Assembly (NCBI GenBank): GCA_031546815.1
Contig: JAVBJV010000026.1
Location: forward strand, 1 to 8,735
From: JAVBJV01 sp031546815
GTDB taxonomy: Bacteria > Pseudomonadota > Alphaproteobacteria > Acetobacterales > Acetobacteraceae
Direction: 5' to 3'
DNA length: 8,735 nt
Part shown: piece by piece, positions 1 through 6,900 of the stretch
Numbering within the stretch: position 1 is the stretch's first letter
Layout of the letters: every line of letters starts with the position of its first letter
Position numbers and translations under genes: made by a program
Notes under the pieces: model-generated
What the model was told of the DNA's origin: nothing
Database searches by the model: none
The model's input: the letters and a program-made list of their open reading frames with translations, nothing else

Positions 1-519
1 GAAATCATACAGACCGAGTGAACCGCGCTCTTCCGCCGTTTCCAGCACCAGCTTCACGTTAAAGCCCAGCTTGCCGTTACGCGCCGCGATCACCTGTTCC
101 AGCGCCGAGAGCACAATCCCGTGCTGACCCTTGTTATCCGCACTGCCACGGCCGTACCACAGGTCGCCCTCCTCCGTCAGCGTCCACGGGTCGAGGCCCA
201 CGCGCCACTGGTCCTCCAACCCACGCACCGTGTCGCCATGGCCATAGGTGATGACGGTGGGGCGCCTGGGATCTTCGATGCGTTCGGCGCTGAGGATCGG
301 GCCGAAACCGGCCACCGGATTGGCGTTCACCTTGGTGGTGAAGCCCAGCGTCTTCAGCCACGGCGCAATCACCTCGGCCAGATAACGCTGCAAATCCGCA
401 TCGTGCCCCGGGTCCTGCGAGGTGCTGCGCACGGCAACCCATTCGCTCAGGCGTTTCTTGAATCTGCCATTGTCGAAAAATTCGGTGGCGCGGGCGATGG
501 CGGTATCGCGGGTGGACAT
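1..519 (-). CDS. M20-family zinc metallopeptidase, N-terminal part (runs off left edge)
   Basis: This is the first 173 codons of a cytoplasmic M20 (ArgE/DapE/CPG2-like) peptidase, a family of two-zinc hydrolases that cut peptide or acyl-amino acid amide bonds. The metal-ligand motifs are visible: TYGHGDTV with H94 and D96, YGRGSADNKGQ with the bridging D128, and ETAEERGS with the catalytic/ligand pair E163-E164. The spacing between them fits the family. The ATG at 519-517 is preceded by GGAGAG at a suitable distance. There is no signal peptide. The protein has no stop here; the dimerisation domain and the last metal ligand would lie to the left of the window. The substrate cannot be told from this part: dipeptidase, deacylase or succinyl-diaminopimelate desuccinylase are all possible, with a general M20 dipeptidase most likely. 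The exported-protein gene lies 70 bp upstream on the same strand and may share its transcript. Confidence 0.92.
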   Translation of the reverse strand, partial: MSTRDTAIARATEFFDNGRFKKRLSEWVAVRSTSQDPGHDADLQRYLAEVIAPWLKTLGFTTKVNANPVAGFGPILSAERIEDPRRPTVITYGHGDTVRGLEDQWRVGLDPWTLTEEGDLWYGRGSADNKGQHGIVLSALEQVIAARNGKLGFNVKLVLETAEERGSLGLYDF

Positions 520-589
520 CGGCGTGGCTCTCCGGATTCAGAAGGCTCACACCGTGGCAGTGACGACCGAAATCGTCCAGAGGGGGAAG

Positions 590-961
590 TCAGCGTGTGG
601 TGCTCGCAGCGGAAGTGCCACCGCCTGCCCCGCCCTCGCCCGTGGCGGACATCAGCACCCAGGCTGCGGCGGATGCAGCAAGACCGCCGACCGTTCCGAC
701 ATCGCTCGCCGACAGGAAATCCAGCCCGAGGCCACCACGGCGACGCGACTGGCTGGCACTGGCGCTCGGCATGCCCTCGACCGTGCCCCAGTGACGGGTG
801 CGCGCGGGCGACTCGGCAGCCTCGACCGTGGTGCCATCGGCGGGCGGCACGACGATGTGGCCCGCGAAGGATGCATCGGGTGCAATCGTGACATCCTGTG
901 CCTGCGCCGTTGTTCCCGCGCAGATCCCCAGCACTACAACCAGCGAGGCAGCATTTTTCAT
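590..961 (-). CDS. small exported protein of unknown function
   Basis: I do not recognise this 123-aa protein. It begins MKNAASLVVVLGICAGTTAQAQ, a clean Sec signal peptide with a likely AQA|Q cleavage after about residue 21. The mature part is rich in Pro, Ala, Ser and Gly. It has a basic patch SRRRGGLG in the middle, a short hydrophobic stretch VGGLAASAAAWVLM and a Gly/Ala/Ser tail. It is therefore probably periplasmic or loosely membrane-attached. An in-frame ATG two codons upstream (967) and another at 1003 are possible starts; 961 or 967 gives the best signal peptide. No strong Shine-Dalgarno site precedes either. The gene lies upstream of the M20 peptidase on the same strand and is divergent from the membrane-protein gene. 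The intact signal peptide is the main reason to believe it over competing reading frames in this stretch. Confidence 0.65.
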   Translation of the reverse strand: MKNAASLVVVLGICAGTTAQAQDVTIAPDASFAGHIVVPPADGTTVEAAESPARTRHWGTVEGMPSASASQSRRRGGLGLDFLSASDVGTVGGLAASAAAWVLMSATGEGGAGGGTSAASTTR

Positions 962-973
962 GACCATGCCGCG

Positions 974-1003
974 ATGATAGTCAAAACGGTATATTCTATG
1001 CAA
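974..1003 (-). promoter_or_regulatory. candidate promoter for the exported-protein gene
   Basis: On the minus strand TTGCAT (1003-998) and TATCAT (979-974) are separated by 18 bp. The -10 matches the sigma-70 consensus at 5 of 6 positions, the -35 at only 3 of 6. The expected start of transcription falls at about the ATG at 967, so the mRNA would have almost no leader. This would fit the lack of a Shine-Dalgarno site. Called by eye only. Confidence 0.3.
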
Positions 1004-1043
1004 ATCGGCTTCGGTTTTGCCGCGGACATGTCATGCTCGGTGC

Positions 1044-2396
1044 ATGCGTATATGTGTCCGGCCATTCCTGCTGATCTGCCTCGGCGCGGCCATGTTGGCG
1101 TGGCCGGCGTTCTACAATGGGTATCCGCTGGTGTTCGCGGATACGGGCACGTATCTGACACAGGCGCTGCGCTGGTACGCAGGGTGGGATCGGCCACCGG
1201 TTTACAGCATGGCAATCCGCCCGCTGCATATGGCGTGGAGCACATGGCCGATCATCGCCGCGCAGGCGCTGATGACCGCGCATGTGCTGTATCTGGTCTG
1301 GCGCTGCCTGGTGCAGCGTGGGGCTGGTTTGTATCTGGCGATGGTGGCTGTGCTGTGCGTGGGCACCAATGCACCATGGGTGGCCAGTCAGCTGATCCCC
1401 GACATCTTCGCGCCGATTCTGGTGCTGGCGATCGGTCTGCTGATGCTGGTGCCGGAACGCTTGCTGCGGTGGGAGAAAATCTGGCTGTTCGCGCTGACCA
1501 CTCTGGCCATCGCGGTGCACACCACGCATCTGCCGCTGGCGCTGGGACTGGTGCTGGCGCTGACTGTGCTGCAACGGATGCGACCGTGGCGGCGTATGCT
1601 GGTTATGCTGATCCCCGCCGTGCTGGCGGCAGGCACCTGGGTCGGTATCAACACGGTGGCACATGGGCGCGTGGCGATGGCACCGTTCGGCAATGTGTTC
1701 CTGCTGGCCCGCGTAATCTTCGACGGCCCCGGCCTGCGATACCTGCAATCCGCCTGCCCCGAAGCTGGATACCGGCTGTGCCCGTATGTGGCCGATATCC
1801 GCACATCGTCCGATCACTTTCTGTGGGAGGCGGACAGTCCGCTGTATGCAGCGGGCGGGCCAAAGCTGGTGGCAGAAGAAGCGGGCCGCATCGTCGCCGC
1901 ATCGCTGCGGGCGGAACCGTGGGAGGAGCTGCGCGTCGCCGCCCGAAACGCCTGGACTCAATTCTGGCGCTTCCAGTCGGGCGACGGGACCGAGGCGGTG
2001 CGCGAGAACGAATATGTCTCGCGCGCAGTCTCCACATATTTTCCGACGCGCGAATACGCGGCGTTTCGCGCATCGCGGCAGAATACGGATCGGCTGGATG
2101 TGCTGGCGTATCTGAAGCCGGTCAGCACGCTGGTTGCTTTTGCGGGGTTGCTGTCGATGTGTGTTCTGGGGTTCTGGCAACGCCGCACCGCTGTCGGGAT
2201 GTTCTGTGTTGCCGTTCTGCTGGCGCTGCTGGGGAACGCGATCCTGACCGGCGCGCTGTCCGGCCCGCATGACCGATATCAGGCGCGGCTGGTATGGCTG
2301 GGTGTGGTTGCCGCGTTTACCGTGCTCGGCACACTGCGCGCGCCCGTGTACGCAGGTCGCCATAATCCTCGACCAGACGCCGTAACACAGATGTGA
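1044..2396 (+). CDS. polytopic membrane protein, GT-C glycosyltransferase-like, uncharacterised
   Basis: This 450-aa inner-membrane protein has a positively charged N-terminus, then a first membrane segment at about residues 7-25, and roughly eight to ten hydrophobic segments in all. Most lie before residue 220 and about three near the C-terminus, with a polar and probably periplasmic domain between them. A conserved-looking loop follows segment 1: NGYPLVFADTGTYL, with D33. It is followed by a RPPVYS...W..IIAAQAL stretch. The layout (acidic residue in the first periplasmic loop, many TM helices) recalls GT-C lipid-linked-sugar transferases, and I recall similar hypothetical proteins in alphaproteobacteria. 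No activity can be assigned. A late HDRYQARLVWL motif near residue 410 is another likely family signature. I chose the ATG at 1044; an in-frame TTG at 1017 would add nine polar residues without benefit. The 3' end overlaps the convergent spanin gene by 80 bp. Confidence 0.8.
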   Translation: MRICVRPFLLICLGAAMLAWPAFYNGYPLVFADTGTYLTQALRWYAGWDRPPVYSMAIRPLHMAWSTWPIIAAQALMTAHVLYLVWRCLVQRGAGLYLAMVAVLCVGTNAPWVASQLIPDIFAPILVLAIGLLMLVPERLLRWEKIWLFALTTLAIAVHTTHLPLALGLVLALTVLQRMRPWRRMLVMLIPAVLAAGTWVGINTVAHGRVAMAPFGNVFLLARVIFDGPGLRYLQSACPEAGYRLCPYVADIRTSSDHFLWEADSPLYAAGGPKLVAEEAGRIVAASLRAEPWEELRVAARNAWTQFWRFQSGDGTEAVRENEYVSRAVSTYFPTREYAAFRASRQNTDRLDVLAYLKPVSTLVAFAGLLSMCVLGFWQRRTAVGMFCVAVLLALLGNAILTGALSGPHDRYQARLVWLGVVAAFTVLGTLRAPVYAGRHNPRPDAVTQM

Positions 2397-2547
2397 CGGG
2401 CAAGGCGGACAGTTCGCTTGCCGCCTGAGCCTGATCCGCCACGCTGTAAGGCACCACGGTCAGGCACACCGCATCAGAAGGTGCCGTCGCGCAGCCGGCG
2501 TTCAGCACCATCGGCGCGATAAGCAGCGCCCGCACGATCTGCCGCAT
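2317..2547 (-). CDS. Rz1-like outer-membrane lipoprotein spanin (o-spanin)
   Basis: This is a 76-aa lipoprotein: MRQIVRALLIAPMVLNAGC carries a signal peptide ending in a lipobox (LNAGC), with Cys19 as the lipidated residue. The mature part is about 58 residues, with Cys28 and a C-terminal VEDYGDLRTRARAVC segment that I associate with o-spanins of alphaproteobacterial phages. Spanins link the inner and outer membrane and fuse them in the last step of phage lysis. GGAGG (2558-2554) lies 6 nt before the ATG. The gene starts inside the preceding Rz-like gene, sharing 74 nt in another frame, the classic Rz/Rz1 arrangement. Its 3' end runs 80 nt into the end of the convergent membrane-protein gene. 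The assignment rests on lipobox, size and position; the sequence itself is poorly conserved in such proteins. Confidence 0.8.
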   Translation of the reverse strand: MRQIVRALLIAPMVLNAGCATAPSDAVCLTVVPYSVADQAQAASELSALPVTSVLRRLVEDYGDLRTRARAVCRAR

Positions 2548-2698
2548 GATGAGCCTCCATCGTTCGTTCCAGAGTTTCGTGTTCCGCCGCCTGACGCCCG
2601 GCCCGGCGTGCGCCGCTCAGCAGCGCAGTCAGCAAGGCAAGGCCCGCAAGGGCGGCAGACGCGATCAGCCCGGCGCGGCTGGTGATCCAGGCGATCAT
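2474..2698 (-). CDS. Rz-like inner-membrane spanin (i-spanin), short
   Basis: This 74-aa protein has one N-terminal membrane segment, roughly residues 9-28 (GLIASAALAGLALLTALLSG), then a charged, Ala/Glu/Arg-rich segment that should be helical and possibly coiled-coil (residues 30-70). That is the minimal i-spanin plan, although 74 residues is much shorter than lambda Rz (about 150). In alphaproteobacterial phages small versions are common. The start is set by an ATGA overlap with the endolysin stop (ATG 2698-2696, TGA 2697-2695) and by a GGAGG site 6 nt upstream. This coupling implies coordinated translation. Its last 74 nt overlap the o-spanin gene. A small pinholin-like or plain membrane role is an alternative, but the overlapping lipoprotein partner favours a spanin pair. 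Confidence 0.75.
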   Translation of the reverse strand: MIAWITSRAGLIASAALAGLALLTALLSGARRAGRQAAEHETLERTMEAHHAADRAGAAYRADGAERRLRDGTF

Positions 2699-3363
2699 GT
2701 ATGCCTCCGCAATTTCCAGATGGTGAATGCAGTGGCAGCCAGCGCCGCGATCAGGATCAGCACGACCAGCGGCTGTATGTCGCGCAGGGCAGAGATCAGC
2801 GGTGCCAATGCGCCCGCATGTTCGGCGATGACGGCGATGACACCCGTGGCCAGTGCCCCACCCGCCGCACCGGCGGTGGCATCGGGCGGGCGGCGGGCGG
2901 ACTGCGCGCCGACATGGTTCGACGACACATACCCGCCACGCGCCCACAGCCCCGCTTCAGCAGCGCGGCGATTGCTCAGTCCTTGTACCACGCGTCCGGC
3001 GGCACGATTCCAGCGGGCGAGTTCGGCGGGCACGGCATCGTAGTCTCCGGCATTCAGACGCCGCAACAAGGTGGAGCGGCCGAGCGCGCCCTGCCCGACG
3101 TTGAAGGTGAAGGAGACCAGCGCGCCGAACTGCCCGTCGCTCAGGGGCACGTGCACCATGTTCTGAACGGCGGCCTCGGCCACGCGCAGATCGGCTTGCA
3201 GCAGGGCTGTGGCCTGGGCTTCGGTGATGGTGTCGCCGGGTTTTACGCCGGTGGTGTGGCCGTAGCCGATGGTCCAGATACCAGCCGCACACAGATATGC
3301 AGACAGGCGCAATCCTTCCCAGCGCCGGATGAGATCCAGCGCCTCGCTGTTTATATGTCGCAT
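2695..3363 (-). CDS. phage-type GH24 lysozyme (endolysin) with C-terminal membrane anchor
   Basis: This 222-aa protein starts with a GH24 muramidase domain (about residues 5-145) that hydrolyses the MurNAc-GlcNAc bond of peptidoglycan. The T4/P1-type signature is clear: WEGLRLSAYLCAAGIWTIGYGHT gives E16, then C25 nine residues on, then T31. The T4 enzyme has Asp at the middle position; Cys is found in P1 Lyz and several relatives. After the domain comes a Pro/Ala/Gly-rich linker and a predicted single membrane helix near residues 198-215, followed by the basic end WKLRRHT. There is no N-terminal signal or SAR segment, so the catalytic domain should start in the cytoplasm and depend on the holin for release. 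GAGGAAA, overlapping the holin stop, sits upstream of the ATG at 3363. It is the second gene of a tightly packed lysis cassette. Confidence 0.93.
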   Translation of the reverse strand: MRHINSEALDLIRRWEGLRLSAYLCAAGIWTIGYGHTTGVKPGDTITEAQATALLQADLRVAEAAVQNMVHVPLSDGQFGALVSFTFNVGQGALGRSTLLRRLNAGDYDAVPAELARWNRAAGRVVQGLSNRRAAEAGLWARGGYVSSNHVGAQSARRPPDATAGAAGGALATGVIAVIAEHAGALAPLISALRDIQPLVVLILIAALAATAFTIWKLRRHT

Positions 3364-3372
3364 TGGTTTTCC

Positions 3373-3678
3373 TCAGTTCTTGATGATCGCGCCAAGGCGC
3401 CGCAGCACGACATCGAGCACGGCATCGATGAAGCGCGGGCCGACATAGGCAATGCTGACGATCAGCGCCGTTTCAGGGAACGACGGCAGGCCGAACCAGT
3501 CGGCCAGGCCCTTGCCGATAGCCCCCATGCCGATGGCGATTGGGACCTCCCACAGCAGCCCCCAACCAAAGCGCCGCCGATCCGCCCGCGCCAAAAACAG
3601 CAGGCGGCCAAGCAGCCCGATCAGCCCCGATACGCCCAATTCGATAAGTTCTTCCTGAGGATGCTGCACCCGGTTCAC
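3373..3678 (-). CDS. putative phage holin (LydA/superfamily III-like)
   Basis: This small protein (up to 101 aa) has three hydrophobic stretches: about residues 14-30 (LGVSGLIGLLGRLLFLA), 40-62 (WEVPIAIGMGAIGKGLADWF) and 69-86 (TALIVSIAYVGPRFIDAV). It has a basic stretch ARADRRR between the first two. The AIGMG...AYVGPRFID pattern recalls LydA-type holins, which form membrane lesions that time lysis and release the endolysin. Its place directly before the endolysin (9 nt from its stop to the next ATG) supports this strongly. The start is uncertain. GTG at 3678 gives the longest form but no Shine-Dalgarno site is seen and a terminator ends just upstream. A TTG at 3639 lies 11 nt after AGGAA and would give a protein of about 88 aa that keeps all three hydrophobic stretches. 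Confidence 0.75.
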   Translation of the reverse strand: MNRVQHPQEELIELGVSGLIGLLGRLLFLARADRRRFGWGLLWEVPIAIGMGAIGKGLADWFGLPSFPETALIVSIAYVGPRFIDAVLDVVLRRLGAIIKN

Positions 3679-3683
3679 CCAAT

Positions 3684-3708
3684 AAAAAACCGCCCCAAAG
3701 GAGCGGTT
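3684..3708 (-). terminator. intrinsic terminator immediately upstream of the holin gene
   Basis: On the minus strand AACCGCTCC and GGGGCGGTT form a 9-bp stem (one T-G wobble) around a TTT loop, followed by a run of six T (two of them in the stem). This would stop minus-strand transcripts 6 nt before the holin GTG. It is directly preceded by a second perfect hairpin at 3718-3735. On the plus strand there is no T-run, so it is directional. Confidence 0.8.
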
Positions 3709-3792
3709 GTACCGTTACACGCCGAACCCGGCGTGCGGGCGGCCGTCTACATGATCGGGCTAGAGTGTAGGAATATTTTCTGCAATTTGCAA
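3709..3792 (-). promoter_or_regulatory. candidate promoter and structured leader of the lysis cassette
   Basis: Minus-strand TTGCAA (3792-3787) and TACACT (3769-3764) are exactly 17 bp apart, each matching the sigma-70 consensus at 4 of 6 positions. A transcript starting near 3757 would contain a perfect 7-bp hairpin with a four-base loop (3718-3735, CACGCCG/CGGCGTG) and then the terminator at 3684-3708, giving an RNA of about 75 nt. It could be a free small RNA, or a leader whose terminator must be bypassed for lysis-gene expression. Seen by eye; no conservation data. Confidence 0.35.
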
Positions 3793-3803
3793 GGGGAATA
3801 TGC

Positions 3804-3839
3804 AAAAAAGAAATCCCCCCCGAGCTTACGCTCGAGGGG
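3804..3839 (-). terminator. tracrRNA terminator
   Basis: The minus-strand stem CCCCTCGAGC/GCTCGGGGGG has 10 bp with one T-G wobble and is capped by a GTAA tetraloop. A T-rich tail with six consecutive T follows one extra G. It separates tracrRNA transcription from the lysis-cassette promoter region only 12 bp further on. Confidence 0.85.
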
Positions 3840-3900
3840 TAATTCTTCAAATGGAAAACCATTTTTACCGTGGTTTCCCTACAGACTCCCATCTGTAACA
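3804..3900 (-). ncRNA. tracrRNA of the type II-C system
   Basis: The minus strand of 3868-3893 is the anti-repeat: it equals the plus-strand CRISPR repeat (GATGGGAGTC to AACCACGG) at 25 of 26 positions, so it can pair with a crRNA whose repeat part starts GCCGTGGTTTCCC. The one difference gives a U-U mismatch in the duplex. Next comes a small hairpin, AAATGG-TTTT-CCATTT (3849-3864), in the nexus position. The RNA ends in a strong terminator, with a 10-bp GC-rich stem closed by a GTAA (GNRA) tetraloop (3816-3839), then ATTTC and six T (3813-3804). Only two hairpins follow the anti-repeat, as is usual for compact II-C tracrRNAs. The 5' end is not defined. TTGACG at 3931-3926 could be a -35, but I see no convincing -10. 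The RNA is divergent from cas9 and shares with it the roughly 75-bp promoter region. Confidence 0.9.
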
Positions 3901-3969
3901 ACAGACTTGCATCGTGCATCAATTACGTCAATCCTTAAAATCGGACACCGATCCAAGGGAATTCACGTC

Positions 3970-6900
3970 ATGAGTGTGCGTTCAAAACTGAAATTCGGCA
4001 TCGACCTCGGGATCGCCAGTTGCGGCTGGGCCGTTATCGAATGGGATGACGCGACCGAAGGCAGCGATGGCACCATCCTTGCCCTCGGGACACGCACCTT
4101 CGATGCGCCGGAAACCGACAAGGAACGCACCCCCACCAACCAATTGCGCCGCCAGCATCGTGGCTTGCGCCGGGTGTTGCGCAGGCGGCAGCAGCGTATG
4201 TCGGCCCTGCGCGCCCTGTTCGCCGAAGCCGGGCTGTTGGCCGATAGCCAGCGCAATGCCTTGAAAGTTCCTGGCCTAGACCCGTGGGAACTGCGTGCCA
4301 AAGGATTGGATCACAAACTCGCCGGGCAGGAACTGGCCATTGCCCTTGGCCATATCGCCCGGCATCGCGGTTTCAAATCGAACAGCAAGCGCGACCGCAG
4401 CGCCAACGCCGCCGACGATTCCAGCAAAATGCTGTCGGCCATCGGCGCCACCCAAACGAAACTGGCGCAGTATCGGACAGTGGGCGAGATGTTCGCGCGC
4501 GATCCCGATTTTGCGGGCACCGGCGACAAGCCCGGCCGCAAGCGCAATCGCGATGGTGATTACTCCCGCTCGGTCCTGCGCGACGATCAGGCGCGCGAGG
4601 TCAGAGTGCTGTTCACGCAGCAGCGCAAGAAAGGCAACACGCTGGCAACCGAGGATCTGGAAGACAAATTTGCCGAAATCGCCTTCTTCCAGCGCCCATT
4701 GCAGGACAGCGAAGATATGGTGGGCTTCTGCCCGTTCGAGCCCCAGGAACGCCGCGCGGCCAAGTACGCTTATTCGTTCGAACGGTTCCGTTTTCTCTCG
4801 CGTCTTGCTGTGCTGCGGATCGAGCCGGGAGAGCGCGCGCTGACTCCGGACGAGATCGCACGCATCGATGGTATCTTTGGTCAGGGCAAGACCGGTGGCG
4901 TTACCTATAAAGCACTGCGTAACCTGCTGGATCTGGCTGATAGTGAAAAATTCTCCGGGGTCTCGGCTGAGGACGAAAAGAACGATTTTGTCGCTCGCAC
5001 GGGCAAGGCAGCCGAAGGCACGGCCAGTCTGCGCACCGTGATCGTCGAGGCTTTGGGCGAGCTTGCCTGGATGGCATTGCTGAAAACACCCGAGAAGCTG
5101 GATAACATTGCGCGTGTACTCACCTTCCGCGACGATCTTGCTTCCATCCGCACCGGACTTGAAGAACTGGAACTGGATCAGGCTGTTCTAGATGTCCTTT
5201 TTCAGGCGGTCGAGGGTGGCAAGGCATTCTCCCGGTTCAAAGGGGCCGGCCATATTTCCGCCAAGGCCTGCCGTGCCATTCTGCCACATCTGCAAACAGG
5301 TCTGATGTATTCGGATGCGTGCGCAAAGGCAGGTTACAACCATGCTGAACGTATGGAAGGCAGGCTGGAGGGTATTAATAACCCCATTGCCCAGAAAGCT
5401 ATTCGTGAAGCGCTAAAGCAGGTGAAAACACTGATTCACGAATTTGATCATCCCGATGCAATCCACGTTGAACTCGCGCGCGATGTCGGCAAGAGCAAGG
5501 AAGAGCGCGACGAAATCAAAAGCGGGATCGACAAGCGGACAAAAGCCAAAGAGAGGCTGCGTCAGGAATTTTCCGATACGGTTGGGCACGCCCCCAACGG
5601 AGAAGACTTGCTGCGTTTCGAGCTTTGGAAAGAGCAGAACGGACGCAGCCTGTATTCCGACCAGCCCATTCCGGTGCACCTCATCAGCGCATCCGACAAC
5701 AACGTTCAGGTCGATCATATCCTGCCGTGGAGCCGTTTCGGCGATGACAGCTTCATTAACAAGACACTGTGCTTTGCATCGGAAAATCAGGAAAAGCGCG
5801 GCAGCACACCATATGAGTGGTTCGATAGAACAAAAAAAGACTGGGCTAGCTTTCAGGCGCGCGTTGAAACCATCAAATGGATGAAAGGGCGCAAGAAACG
5901 GAACTACGTGCTGAAGGATGCGGATGAGCGTGCAGAGAAGTTCAAAGCCCGAAACCTGAACGACACACGCTATGCCTGTCGTGTTCTGATGGACGAACTG
6001 AAGCGTGCGCATTTCCCACAGGATGGAAAGAAAGGTGAGAACCGCCACGTTCTGGCTCGCCCAGGCGCACTGACTGACAAGCTGCGTCGCGCCTGGGGGT
6101 TGCACGAGAAAAAGAAAGACACGGATGGCAGCCGTTTGGCCGATGACCGGCATCACGCTCTCGATGCACTGATCGTCGCCGTCATGACGGAGTCTGAACT
6201 AGACAAGCTGACATTGGCGTTTCAAAAGAACGAAAACCTCGGTCTCAAGCAGGATTTCGCACACATCGATCCACCGTGGCCTGATTTCCGGGAACAGGCG
6301 CTGGAAAAACACCGCGAGATATTTGTCAGCCGCGCGGAACGCCGTCGTGCACGTGGTGAAGGGCATGCAGCCACCATCCGCCAGATCGTGCGTCATGAGG
6401 AAGGGGAGACCATCTACGAGCGCAAATCGATCGATGGCCTGAGCGCAAAAGATTTGGACCGAATCAAAGATCCTGAACGCAACGAGGCGATCGTCGCTGC
6501 GCTACGCACCTGGATTGCAGCAGGGAAGCCGCTTGAAGCTGCGTATCTTCCTCGCTCACATACCGGAGATGTCATCCGTAAAGTCAGGCTGTCGACAAAC
6601 AAGAAAGTCGACGTCGAAGTGCGCGATGGTGCGGCGGATCGTGGCGAGATGGCCCGCGTTGATATCTTCCGCAAAAAGGGCCGACGTGAAGTCTGGGAAT
6701 ACTATGCTGTTCCCGTTTACCCGCATCAGGTATTTGACCAGCAGGAATGGCCGGCACCACCAGACAGAGCTGTGCTGGCTGGAAAACCTGAAAAAGAATG
6801 GCCCTTGATAAATACAGAGTATGAATTCATGTGGAGTTTATACCCGATGTCATTTGTCGAAATTACAAAACCAGACGGCACATTCATCGATGGTTATTTC

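Noticed and set aside
422..2272. A long plus-strand open frame of 616 codons
   Set aside because: It overlaps the well-supported membrane-protein gene in another frame and is antisense to the M20 and exported-protein genes. Its translation is Arg/Gly/Ala-rich with no membrane pattern or family motif.
996..2363. A minus-strand open frame of 455 codons opposite the membrane protein
   Set aside because: The translation is Gln/His/Arg-rich, as expected for the reverse strand of a GC-rich hydrophobic gene. It conflicts with a coherent polytopic protein on the other strand.
3718..3735. The 7-bp hairpin near the holin as part of a tRNA gene or an attachment site
   Set aside because: It lacks a T-loop sequence, anticodon arm and acceptor stem, and no duplicate of the surrounding sequence is visible in the window.
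3868..3960. A plus-strand tracrRNA, or a long tracrRNA that represses the cas promoter as in S. pyogenes
   Set aside because: On the plus strand no terminator follows before cas9, whereas the minus strand has the nexus hairpin and terminator. I also find no second repeat-like segment upstream of the anti-repeat that would allow a self-guiding fold.
2701..3969. A 423-codon upstream extension in frame with cas9
   Set aside because: It is antisense to the lysis genes, crosses the tracrRNA and its terminator, resembles no protein, and the RuvC-I motif begins right after the ATG at 3970 with its own Shine-Dalgarno site.
5413..6156. A 247-codon minus-strand open frame inside cas9
   Set aside because: It is antisense to the RuvC-II and HNH regions, whose conserved motifs explain the sequence. 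It has no recognisable features of its own.
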